From assembly GCA_000708835.1 (NCBI GenBank), contig DF237359.1:1-64000 (forward strand): a stretch of 64,000 bases of DNA, written 5' to 3'. This document shows positions 10,966-22,752 of the stretch, one piece after another (the first letter of the stretch is position 1; each line of letters starts with the position of its first letter). This stretch comes from Klebsormidium nitens. Lineage: Eukaryota; Streptophyta; Klebsormidiophyceae; Klebsormidiales; Klebsormidiaceae. Both the position numbers and the translations under genes were made by a program. The notes beneath the pieces are model-generated. The model did not search any database and was not told the DNA's origin. It saw nothing but the letters and a program-made list of their open reading frames with translations.

Positions 10966-13900
10966 ATGGCAATCCCCCGCTGCATGTTCCTCGCCACTTT
11001 ACTTCTTTTGACAGCAGGAGCCAATGCGCGCCAGCTCCTGCAAGAGTCCAACGATGGTGGTGTGACTGCATCCCTATGGGATGAGACACCCCCAACGGAC
11101 GGTCAGGATCGTAGATCAACGCTTGGCTTTGGGCAGAGCACTCCCGTGTCTGTCACATTCTACAACACCCCAGGGACGATGGACTGCGCAGATGGTGAGA
11201 GCAATCCCTCAGTTCCTCAGTTACGCCAGCTGCTGAGCTTGAACAATGTCTGCTCAGGTTCAGTTTTGCTGTGCGTGCTGCCTGCCTATAGCTGACAGAC
11301 AATCAAAAGAGGGTGACAATGATTCGCATACCTGAAAATTCCAACAGGTCGCTCCCTGGCAACAGATCTGGCTTTTAACTTGTTGGTGTGAGCATAATTC
11401 AGAGCTGGGTTGTCGATCACACCCCCAATGCAGATCCGCGAGCTGTGCGTTGTTTGTAAGGGTCTAAGGTGCTGCAATCAGTTTAGGAGTTCAATCACAG
11501 ATATCCGCTTTTATCAAGGTTGGGTCGTCCGGAATGGTCTTTGACTGCTCTTGGATTTGTGGAGCTGTAAAAAGCACACAAGTTGACAGGACCATGTCAC
11601 ATCGCAGCTGTAACAAAGCTTGCGAAAATGCCCTTGAGGAAGCTGCCCCTTTGACTCGGTCAACTTTCAGTATGTTAACCGGGGCTTGTACTTGTGGCCG
11701 GGTTCTGTTCTAAGTGAGCTTACATTTGCCCTCCTTCTGGAGTCTCTGCGTAAGCTCTTGCATATTCTTGTTTGAGCTAAGAAGTTGGGGGCAAATACCT
11801 GGGTCTTTGGGAGGTAGACTTGGAAAGCTGCCTGGATTGTCCAATAGATAGTTTCGGAGTCTCAGGCTAAGTTGACTTCGGAAAGTACTTTGGTGACCAC
11901 TTCCCTCGTCCCTTGTCTTTCGTCAGTCTTGCAGAGTTTCGCCTGTGCAAAACAGACAGTTCGAAAGAAAACAAACCCCTACTAGTATGCAGCATTCAGA
12001 AAGCCAAGCAGTGACCCAAACCAACGTTGAGCACAAGAGGTTGGCCTCTGATGACTAACAAGCAAACCTTGTGCTTTACAGCCTTGGGGCAATGTGGCTA
12101 TGGGAGTGACGTCGGGGGGCCTGCTATGGACGGCAATGGCGGCAAGTTCGTTGCCAACTCTCTGTGTAAGGCCCGACCCTTCCTTTTCCTCCTCTCTATT
12201 CACATAAGTAAAACATCCAAATCTAGCAATCTCTATTATGGTTAATGCAACCCTGTTTGCCTCCCATGTTCAAGAGGGCTCAACTTCCTTTCCAGATTCT
12301 TTGCATGCCAAGAGAATTTCAGCGCAGAATTGATACCTACACCCGGCCTTGGAAGAGCTGCCCTTGAAACTTCTTCCTGCAGCCTCTTGACATGACCTTA
12401 GTCAGCATTGCCCGCAATTGTAATGGACAGAACCTCATTGCGCAATGCATACTCTAATTCGTAAGATCTGGCTGCACTGGGAAAATCACCTCCGTGAGAG
12501 TGCTTAGCACAGCAAACTGAGTCACTTAGAAAAGTGAGCCCTTTTGAACCGTCTCTTGTCTAGCAGCTCAGAACCTTGTGCGCAACCTGTTACCTCTCCC
12601 ATCCTGCCGCTCCAATAAATTGGACAAATAAACCACACACCCCATCCTTGAATGACAGTATCGAGCAAATGGAGCATCAAATCACAAGACCACAACCCTT
12701 GTATTCCGCGGCTTTTTCATCCATCTTTGCGCAACTTGCTCACGTTTTATGGAGTCGGAACACCTTTGATACCCAGGGCCCTTACGTAATTCCAGAAAAT
12801 CCAACAGCCTGTACGGCACTTGCCAACTAGACAATACCCGAAGCGCTCAGAGCCATATGGTCGCTTTCCCATGATAAATGTGAAGCCCATGCAGCTCTGG
12901 CTTTATCAGTCACAATATCAGAACCGGAATTCTCAATGCAAAAGTCTGAACTTTCAGTCGCAAAAGTTGAGGTTTCTGACCATCTTCCCTAATCCACGGG
13001 CCCCATGCACGTGGCGTCCGGCAACTTCCAACTTCCTCCATCCCTCTATTCATGAGCCGCGTAAAGTCCTTACCTTTTGTTCTTGGGTCTGAACTCTCTG
13101 ATCACTATTTCCTTCGCCGAATGACTGACCCAAAACTCCGAAACTCCGCAGACCCCCTCCACGGCTGCCACCTCTCGGGTCGATCTACTGAACCTTCAAT
13201 CAACTTCAAATTCACTGGGTTCTGACAGGCTGCTCTGTAACACCTAGTTCTTCCTACAGGATCCTCTTTAACAAGATTTCATCCCGAGACTGACCTAACC
13301 GAAAATTCAAACTCTGCAGACCCCCTCCACGCCGCGTCCGGCAACTTCGCCTACCTCGGCGGCTGTGGCGCGTGCGGCATCCTCTCCGGGAACGGCGTCA
13401 GCAAGGGTTACGTCATCACTGACGTCACCGACCACCTTGACTCCCTGGACCGCTCGTCGGGATCCGGCCCCCCCCAGGGCTCGCACATCGACATCTGTTT
13501 GAAGGAGTTCCAAGAATACGTACCAGGGACGGATGGGAATCACGGGGGGATCTTCACTGGATCTTGGACCAGGTAAGTGCTTTGATTTTCTTCGTCAGCT
13601 TCAAGAATCCTTTTCTTTGAGTACGCACTTTAGTATTCGAACGGATCAAGAAAGCAGGTCTTTCAAAGGAGTCAGAAGTTCAAGAGAGCCTCTATGGGTT
13701 TATCATTTCCTGCGAGCGAGTTTTCGAGGTTGCCACTTTCTTATACTTGCCACAGACCGATTGCCTTGTGATTGCCCATAAACGGATTGCCTTTCTCGCC
13801 TCGGGCCTGTGAGTTCTTTCGTTTTTGAGCAGCATCCGAAAAGCAACTCAGGACCTGATTTCCGGGTGCCCGTGAAACACCGTTCTGCCTTTTCTGAAGG

Positions 13901-14679
13901 CAAGGACAGGTGGATTACCGCCAGAGCCTTTCGAGCGATCCCATCACGTACTCCAGCTTCTGGCTTTGTCTACATTGTGAAGTTTGTTCTTCTTGTCACT
14001 TCCACGGGCCCCCTCTTAGGACCCGCTTCATTCTGGAAGGGATTACTCTTAATCCGTTTGGCCCAAGTCTCCGATCGTAACCACGAACCACGTTCTGTCT
14101 GCACAGCTGGGTGTCTTGTTGTTCTTTTGCCGTTTGAATGATGCCTCGACCCGCGAGTCACTGCCAGCGGAACAGTTTCCTCGAAGCCCGGGAAAAGTCT
14201 GAGACAGCGCCACCAAACGAATTCACAACACTTCAGCATTTTGGGAAGGTTCCTCGAAGCGTTTCCTGATCCCTTGTCTGAACCACGTCTGCAGAGTTGA
14301 CTGCTCCACAATGGGCGCACCCAACTACCCCTCCCACGACCTCACTGTACGTTACCAGGCCTACAACGGCAACGCCAAGGCCGTCGTCGTGTCACGTGCC
14401 CCCGGCGCTGGCGTCATCACTGGCGTCACATTCGTTACGGCTGCCGACAACAACGGCGGGAACTCTGGAAACGGTTCCCCGGTGGAACACCCTGGGTCAA
14501 AAGTGGACGGGTGGGGCGCGTGGTGGACCCCGGGGACTGACCTGTCCGGTCGGGGTGGGGTTAGGCTGGTGGTTACGATGGAAGATGGGCAGGTTATCAC
14601 TCAGGACGGGTACCCGATGCCCGATTTCAGGTTATGGAAGACCGGGGATCTGATCAGTCTCAAGTGGCACGCGGCGTAA
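10966..14679 (+). CDS. expansin-like secreted protein (double-psi barrel plus CBM63)
   Basis: Exons 10966-11194, 12082-12165, 13320-13572 and 14295-14679 join in phase to give 316 aa. A classic signal peptide (MAIPRCMFLATLLLLTAGANA) is followed by a short linker. The double-psi beta-barrel domain is about residues 52-190, with VTFYNTPGTMDC, GQCGYGSD and GGCGACGIL. The motif SHIDICLKEF places Asp162 where expansins have their essential aspartate. The second domain, about 200-316, fits the CBM63 carbohydrate-binding domain (VVVSRAPGAG, GWGAWWTPG, VVTMEDGQ). Expansins loosen cell walls without hydrolysis by disrupting polysaccharide contacts; the product should be apoplastic. The ATG at 10966 lies in a good context (caccATGg). 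The protein differs from land-plant alpha and beta expansins in its loops, so I call it expansin-like. Intron 2 carries decayed copies of the exon 3 acceptor region. Confidence 0.88.
12990..13175 (+). repeat. two decayed copies of the expansin exon 3 acceptor region
   Basis: The functional acceptor at 13320 is followed by accccctccacgccgcgtcc. A copy begins at 13152 (same first dozen bases after an intact cag) and another near 13000 (keeps gcgtccggcaacttcc). Spacing is about 168 and 152 bp. The preceding intronic bases also resemble each other (tgacc..aaaac). Confidence 0.75.
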
Positions 14680-16901
14680 AGCTCTCGAGTCTGGGAAGAA
14701 TTTCGCGGACAACGAAACGGTTGAAACTGACATCTTTTGGCCCGCGCGAGACTCAAAAAAGATGAGTGAGATAGGTAGGTCGAACACAGCCCCTTTGGTG
14801 GAGACTGTGCAGGATAAGAGGGGCTGACAAGCGGAAGTTGAAGATATTTTCTACGGGCCCCGTTTTTGTAGTTGCTTTAGAAGGCGTCATGATTGCTCGC
14901 GCAATTTGCCATTCGTACAGGAGTACAGTACTAGGGGCTCGCACCGCGTTCTACTTTGGCGGCTTCGAAGAACAGAACTGCTTTCATTTACCGTTAGCAG
15001 TACAGCTCGAAAATTGGACGGGGGGCAAAACAAGTCGCCAATCGTCGGCACTTAAACCAGTAGTGGCATTGCTTTTGCCGTAAGTTATAGTCAGTCTCTC
15101 GTCCCGCAGTCGCGGAACGTCAGCTCAGATTGTGCGCCCATTGTGCGCAACTTGCAGACTGCATCAGATGCTACGAACGACAGTAGGGCCGCCAGTAGGA
15201 TTGGCCCAACAGTTTTCGGCGTTAAATCACACGTCGTCAGTCGGTTCCTTTAAGCTAGGCGGAAATATACGAAGCCGAGCAGCTAAGCCTGCCCGTCCAG
15301 ACAAAGAACGTCAGGATAGGCTGGGGCACTTGTCAAGCAGTAACGAGAACATTCTTTGGTGCTTCGGGCTAGCTTCGTACGGGTAGAGACCGGACGGAAA
15401 GGGAATAATAATTCCACGGTTACCAGATTACAAGTTTTCTCCTGTGGCGTGATAAACAACAAGACTCGACAACTCGTTCAAACGAGTTCACATCCGGTCT
15501 CATGATCGACAAGTTGATTGTCGCCCTGATGCATTGAACATGCCCAGCTAGCTACGTTTCTGGGCGCTTCGTATCCGCCCCGCTCTCGATCAAGTGTAAC
15601 TGAATCACGCTCGTCGAAGTCCTCGATCCGCTTGCTAGAACTGGTGTTGAGAATGTGAACTGAATCATAAGCCCGTGGCCCATGTGGCTACGGCGCCATG
15701 TACAAGAGAACATCAAGGCATGTATGTTCCATGGTCGCATCAAACTCAGCGCAATCATTTTGTGCCTTCGTGGCTTATACTTCGCTGTGAACTTATAAAT
15801 TTGGCTAATGATTGTGTTTCAATGCATTGCTGTCACGAAGTTTTTTTATTGGGCTATAGCTCCGGCTGGCACGCGTGCATGCCGCGGGCATGCCGCTGAA
15901 AGGATCAAGTCTCCTGAGCTTTGCAATTGCATGCGAAGCCCAGAACACTCATGAGAGTTCTCGGCTTTGCGTCTACGTATCACCCACTGAGTCCCGGCTG
16001 CCAACTGTGTGTCAACTGCTTATTGCTAGCTTTCAATTGCAGTTTAACTTGTCGCCAGTATACCCACGAAAGTCACATGTATGATGTACGTTCATTGCTC
16101 GAGACGAACGTATCGTGATGGACGGTGCGTACCATATCGCATTGAACAACCTGGCACTCCCCGTATCGAGCATATATCCTGGCGACGATGGCGACCTTAC
16201 CCCAATATGCAAGTCGTCATTGTTACAGTGAGGCAGCTTCTCTCAGGATCGATCTCAGGGTTCAAAAGCATTTTAGCGCCGGGGCCGTTCCATGGGCGGT
16301 CCACTCGATCTATCGATCGGTCCCGTGCGGATCCCGCTTGCATGCTTCAAAAAAGGTGCATGATCCATTTCGCATATAGTCGATTCCCCTATGATGCCTC
16401 TCACTGGCACGATCAGTCGCGGACAAGCAGACGACCGGACAAGACCTCGACAAGACGAGAGAGCTAGACTCTAGACGGGCCCCGCGCGGCCGGCCCCCGC
16501 AATGATGGCAGTGTTTATGGCCGCCGGCCAGCGGCGGGCGGCCCACCGTCGTGGCCGCGGTGCCCTTTACCAAGGGTTTATAACTAGAGCGACCTGATCT
16601 AGCCTAGCGCAATCATGCACGTCACGTCGGGTGAGGCCTCGTGGGATTCAAAACTTAGATGGAGCGGCGGGTGGGCCAGGCTGGCGCCGGCGGCATTCAG
16701 CTGCATTCTCTTCTCAGGCTCAGGAAGAAAGGAGGAAGAATGGTGCCCTTGATGGAGGGGTGGTCGCTTGTGTAGACTTCGGGTTCTTGATCCATAAAGC
16801 GGAATCGCGTCTACCTGTGGTCGACGGGTGCGATCGCCTTTCCTGTGGACTCTGACGTGCAAATGGGGGCAAATAATCACCACCTGTGAAGCGCGAGCAA
16901 A
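14680..16901. other. intergenic region, GC-rich promoter candidate near 16470-16570
   Basis: No exon is recognised between the expansin stop and the start of the sucrase/ferredoxin-like gene. The last part has a CpG- and GGCC-rich block at about 16470-16570, some 330 bp before the ATG at 16902, a plausible promoter for that gene. A short perfect palindrome (gcatgccgcgggcatgc) lies near 15876. Confidence 0.4.
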
Positions 16902-19900
16902 ATGGAAGAGCCTGGCGAGCACGCCTGGACAAAGTCGGGCGCCCACTCTGATCCGCAGCAGAGTAACAATCCAAACGCTCTCTCTCCCATCCAGGCATTT
17001 GTCACAAGCTCTGCTGGCCCCTCAGATGGTTCCGACACCTCGCAGAGCGAGTTTAAGGACCTGCGGCAGCTTTCCCCAGATGTCCTGATCCGCAGGAGCC
17101 ACCAGTCTGCTGTGCCTGAGGAGGAGGGGCCTTCCACCTCGGGGATAGATTTAATTGAGGAAGCTTCAGTGGTTTCTGCTGCAAAGGGATCGGTGTTGCG
17201 ACAAGAGAAGGGCGATGGCGCGCTTCATCAGCCAGGCATTCTGTCCAAGAATGCCAAGAACACAGGCTCTCCCCCGGCAATTCCCGCACGGGCGGTGCTC
17301 TCGGAGAAGTCACCTATATCTGCCATCAAATCTTCCTCCAAGCTGCGGAGATCGCTCACTCCTGATCAAGCACGCCCCCCGAGGCACAAGCGCAAGGGTT
17401 CGCTCGATTCCCTCCTGCTGCCCCCCAACTTCACACAGAGCCAGGTAGATGCCACAATGCATAGGCGCAAGTCCTTGCTAAACCCTGCCCTAAACCCCGG
17501 CCTAAACCCTGGCATGGATTCTTCGACCACTTCTCCCCTGCGTGGCCATTTGGTGAGGACGTCTTCTCTTGGAGCTCCAGGAATGCCACTTTCCGGCCCA
17601 GAGATCGACTTCTGGCGGCCAGAGGTTGGATCAAGGCCGCTTGTGGGGAGTGTGAAGCTGCACGAGCGCATGGTGTTCCTGTGCTACAAGGTAGGTTCTT
17701 GCTGAGCATTATTTGGCTCCATCTAGTGCAATTGCTTGATTTCTGCAACCAAACATTTTTTGCTGACCGTAAGTTTCCGGCTGAAGCACTTGCTCGATTC
17801 CTGCACTTCAAAAAGCTTGTGTACTGCTGGTTCTCCTCTGAATTCAAGACCAGCTTGCAATCAGCAAATGCGAAAGCTGAGAATTACTCAGCAAATCAGC
17901 CTGGTTTTGAAGCACTACAAGCCGCTCAGCTAGTCAGAAGGCTGGAAAGTTGGTTTCTTGCTCTCTGTCTGTGAAGCGACACCGCGACGGGATTCTGCTC
18001 ATTTCACATCTTATGGCGTACTTTCTCAACGAGATCATAGTGCCAGCTTTTTCTGCCTGATGAGATTGCTTGGGAGTATGTTTGAAATGCCCTTGCCGAA
18101 GGGCTCAATCAGTGTTCTTGTGTGAGGTCCTGGAACTTCTTGTGTATTTCTCAACGTGATGCTGGTGACAACTTGAACAGCGATTCCAGGTAGAGGAAGT
18201 TACTCACTGGAATTGGCTTGTGTTTTTTGTCTCAAAGGAAAATGTGTCAGTCTACGCCTAACTCGATGTTTGAGTGGGGGCAATGCTGGTCATGAGCACG
18301 ATTGTAGTCCGTATATTCATATTCATTGTCTACGAAGGGAAGGGAATGCACTGATTCTGCAGCTGTCTATAGCCGAATGCTCTCAGCAAGATTGCTTCTT
18401 GTTCTGCTTGGCTGATTCCCCCGCTCCCGCCCTTCTCTTGACTAGCTTCTAACAAGAAGTTCAGAGATAGACCTGCTATTTAGTGCTAGAAAGTAGCTGC
18501 TCATGGAGTCCGCTGACATATCAAGCCGCTCATAGGCCTCGCTTGCTTTGCTTCTTAATGGCCCCCATTTTTCTGATGTTTTTTGCTGCTTACACTCCCC
18601 AAAAAGCAGCTTGCGGCTTGGTATTGACAGATTAGGCTGCAGTTTAATTCTGCTCATCTTTATGCTTTGTAAGGAAGAGAGTCTCGCCCTCAAGAGGAAA
18701 TGTTAAAAGTCGAAAGGCACAAAGTCTGGAGCAAATGCTTTCCTTCAAGCGTTGCAAGCAAATGTACTGTTTAATTATAAGTGAGGACCTAATTGAGAGA
18801 AGGCAACTTGATCCTCGTTTTTTAAGAATCTTCAGAAGAGGTGAGGGATGGTCACTGCTAACCTCGCTTCTAACCTCAACTCTAACCCAGTCATGTGCAA
18901 CGGCTTGCGTGATTGACGGGACTGATACCGAGGAGTTTGCTGCAGGACCCTGCCTCATGGCCCCCCCGGATAGAGGCCGCTGAGGCGGAGCGCCTGCCGA
19001 AGAGGCTCGCGTCTGCAATCTACATGAAGAGAAAGGTGCTTCCGCAGAAGGTCAGCATTCCTTAGCGTTACTTACATTTTTGTCTCGCTTTGCATGTTGA
19101 TTTGTGAATTCTGTGGTGATGCACATGTTGTTGTTGCCGTCCCTGAAAATCTGTTCCACGAAAAAGATCAACTTTGTTAGACGAAGGACTGCGACTCGAG
19201 ATATAGAGGCATGAGAACATTTTGGTTCAGCTACCCTCGAGTTTCGCTGCCTCTCAGCTCCTTACTGGTGGCAGAATGTTCAACGTCGTTACGTGCAGCA
19301 TCGAGCCGTTTAACTTCCTGCGTTCTCTGCATCCTCGGTTGCGCTTCTCTTTCTGCTTCGATCTTGAGTGTATCAGTTGGTACTTGACAGGACGGCAATT
19401 GTTGCACTGTAGATCTGTTGAGATTCTTTTTGAACTCCTCGCGCTTGTTCCTCAACCCCTTTGTCGGGTTTCTTGTTGCTTGGTCGATCACAAGCAAAGT
19501 CGGGTGGTGATTGACAGGACGCACAACCGTTGCATGGTGATCTCAAGACGTTGAGACTCTTCTTTTCACCTTCTATGCTTGTTCCAACAAACTCTTTGTC
19601 CGGTTACAGAACCTGGCTAGGTCTAGAAGGAAACGAAAGTGCTGACGTCAGTGCACACTTCCCTTGTATGCAGACCAAGTTCGCACTCTGCGAGGGAAGC
19701 GAAGGAAGCGAGTGTGACGTCCTCATCTTTCCTGACATGAAGCGATACAGGTAAGCGATGGCAGATTTCACACAATCGCCCTGAAGCTTTATTGGAGAAC
19801 GGTCTTCAACTTCATATAGAATAAGCTTTCTGAGCATTCCGGTAGACTCGAAAGAAACAATATGGCTTCTGAGCGAAAGCCCGGGTACCTCGATCCGAAA

Positions 19901-22752
19901 AACGACCGAAAGACAGATGCTCTGCAAGCCGGATGTAATGCTACCAACGCTTAAGCTACGGACCCAGTTCCGCCTTAAGAAGCCGTTTCTCAAATGAAGC
20001 TAGAATGCAACAGGCCAGCAGAGTTGATCAAAAGTTGTTAGGATGCCTGACGGTTGCCAGATGAGTATGAATTTTTGCCTCCAAGCATTCCTACGGTCTG
20101 AGATATGGTAATTTGGACTACACTCTGTCCTGATTCAATCTGATTGGCGGTGCCAACAAGTCTCCGCTTTGACCAGAAATGAATTAGCATAGCTTATGCC
20201 TTTCAGTCTGCTTCGATACTCCTACTTGCGAGTATCATCAATCCCTGACAACATACTTCTCAATAGGATGCACTCAGAAACTCGGTCCCTTATGAATCCA
20301 CACAGGTTTTCATGAACATGTGTCTACACTCCCTTTCCGGAAAAAGCAATCCGAATACAACTACCTCGACAATAACATGGCCCTCTGATGTCCACTATGC
20401 GCCAAACAACTTTCCCAAAACCGATCGACCACGCTCTTTTAGCGCAGACTGCATACTTTCTAATCTGCTCCCTCCTCAGTGCGGTGACTCACTTCGACAT
20501 CGACCACCTGATCGAGTTCCTCCTCACCGGCAAGGAGAAGGTGCTGCGCTCGCAGCGAATCACGGGCTGCCACGTGTTCGTATGCGCCCACGCCAGCAGG
20601 GACGCGCGCTGCGGATCCTGCGGACCCCCCCTCGTGCTGGCGTTTCAAGCCGTGGTCCAGGCGAAGGGCCTGGAGAAAACGGTCCACGTGCGCGCGTGTT
20701 CGCACGTCGGGGGGCATGCTTTTGCGGGCAACGTGATTATCTACATGGAGCGGGAGGGGAAGATTGCTGGGGACTGGTGAGATTGCGCTCTTTGTTTTCT
20801 TCTTGTCTTTCAGTCTCTTGCGACACAATTGCGTGTTGATGATTCATGAATCATTTCGGTCAGTCCAGTTGTGAGATGAATTCAGTGGAACTTCGGTTGG
20901 GTTTTGTATAATGTGGCATGCTGCGCTAGAATATCATATGCATGCAGCGAGCTTGCAGTCGGACTCCGGTTTTTTAAGTCGCCTCTAAGTTTTGATGTAC
21001 AGTCTTCATTCAGGGGGTCACCCTGCAGGTACCTGTAACGTTCTAATCAAAATGCAAAATATTCAGGGCGGACACGTGTTTGGACAAAATTATCTGTTCA
21101 TCCTCTCACCATATCAAAGGTCCTGCTTCGTAAATCTTCCCTATCAAACCCTTTGAGTTTCCATTTCAGACAGGTCTGGACGCATATCCTGCAGGTATGG
21201 TTACGTCACACCTCGTGACGTTCCGCTGATCGTCGAACAGCACATCGAGGGCGGACGGATCGTCGACAAGCTGTGGCGCGGCGCGATGGGCCTCACGGCA
21301 GAGGAGCAGCAAGCGGAGCTACGGAGAATAAGAGCCGTTCAGGACGCAGAGGGACCAGAGCCCGAGGCAGCGCCGTGCGACGACTGCACGTTCTTGAAAG
21401 TCGAGGTGCGCAGCTAGTTGCTTTTATGGTGCGCTACACGGTGCTTGTTCCTGAGAGGTCGGTGCTTCTTTGACCGCTGTGGAAGGAGCCTACTCCTTCT
21501 GTAACAGAATACCCGTTTGGTGGATTCCGTTGATGTGCCATCAGGGGCGCGGAGTAAGCTTTTGTTGCGTTAATAGACCAAGTGGACCGTTTGGGGGTGC
21601 AGAGGGTCCAGAGCGCGACGAGGCGCCATGGCAGGATTGCAAGTTTGGAGATCTGAAGGCGACTAGGCATTTGGTTTTCAAGGTTCAGCGCGGGTCTGCT
21701 GAGATTTGGGGTTGTCTGCGGATCTGCTAGAGGGAGTCCCTGCGCTGATCACATCCTTGAAGTGGGGTTGGGGGTTCTGCAGCGACGAGTTGGCCTGCAT
21801 GCCAGGGTTTGGAATGTTCCAACACAGTATCGCGTGAGTACCTTTCGGGCGACACCAGAGCAGGATGCGGAGGCAATTTGGTAACGCACTTCGGAGAAAC
21901 TTTTGAGTTGCATGAAAGTGCCGTCCGCTGAGCTGGTCACTTCTGGCACTCGTGTGCCGAAGAGCGGCTACGCTTTTGAAAGGGCCGCTGAGGGAAAATA
22001 GGTACAAAGCAGGCGGAAGCAGGTGCCGCTTAAGCGAGACGAGAGACATTGGCTCCGGTCGGTATGGACATGGTGGCGAAGTTTGGCTTGAGCGTTCAGA
22101 TTTCTGCGAATGTGTGAAAGTGGTTAACGCCTGGCCGTTGAGGACTTCTCCGAGTAGCGCTTCGTGTGTGCTGCCCAACTCATCCGTTGCAGGGCAAAAT
22201 GTCAATCGGCACCCAAATTTGACCTGAAGAGAGGCACGGTCATGGCCAGATCTAACAGGTCCTGAACCTACAGCAAAGGGTTGGCTTTGTACGGGTTTCA
22301 GTACAATAGAAGCCACATCGCCCGCTTGGAGTATGCGAGTTGGACATGATCTTGGTATCCATACTCAGAACAGATTCAGACCTGGGATGCCACGAGAGAA
22401 TATTCTGCGGTTCCACCTGCAGGAGATCGAGGAACTCGTGAAGGAAGGCGTCTGCGCTCCGCACGACCCGGCGAAACTCGACAAAGCGTCAAATAAAACC
22501 GGCTGCTGCGGCCCAAAACCTGTGGACGGACAGCAATCCAACAGCGCACCGGCATTAAAGTCAAACCCGGGGACCAGCGACGGCTCTTCGCTTTTTGTGT
22601 CGGTAGCCGCACAAGTCAGGCGGCTGCAGTACCCGGATGTGTCTTCCTGGTGGAAGAAGCTTGATGCCACGGATATAGCCCTGTGTGGGGCGTTAGCGCT
22701 TTCGGGAGTGGCTTTATGTATAGCAATAAATCTGCATACGCGTAGTAGGTAA
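16902..22752 (+). CDS. sucrase/ferredoxin-like (AIM32/Apd1-type) [2Fe-2S] thioredoxin-fold protein with C-terminal membrane anchor
   Basis: Exons 16902-17690, 18946-19050, 19674-19750, 20480-20776, 21195-21405 and 22423-22752 join in phase to give 602 aa. Residues 1-235 are Ser/Pro-rich, basic and probably disordered. From about 236 the Suc_Fer-like family is clear: FWRPEVGSRPLVGSV, DVLIFPDMKRYR, HVFVCAHASRDARCGSCGP, ACSHVGGHAFAGNVIIY, YGYVTPRDVP and LWRGAMGL. The CX8C (Cys359, Cys368) and HX3H (His399, His403) pattern matches the two-Cys, two-His iron-sulfur ligands known from yeast Apd1. The C-terminus has a Cys pair (GCCGP) and a membrane segment at about 582-597, as in plant homologues. 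Family members are redox or iron-sulfur proteins of mitochondria or cytosol with poorly known substrates. The long N-terminal extension is unusual. Intron 5 holds a diverged copy of the exon 5 end. Confidence 0.9.
19384..19610 (+). repeat. intronic tandem repeat, period about 127 bp
   Basis: Two units start with ttgacaggac at 19384 and 19511 and stay alignable up to cctttgtcggg / ctctttgtccgg, just upstream of the exon 3 acceptor of the sucrase/ferredoxin-like gene (19674). The repeat contains no recognisable exon sequence. Confidence 0.6.
21597..21665 (+). repeat. diverged copy of the 3' part of Suc_Fer-like exon 5
   Basis: The end of exon 5 (AEGPEPEAAPCDDCTF) reappears 253 bp downstream, inside intron 5, as AEGPERDEAPWQDCKF. 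The copy is preceded by gtgcag and could act as a cryptic exon. Coding similarity is retained although the Cys pair is reduced to one. Confidence 0.65.
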
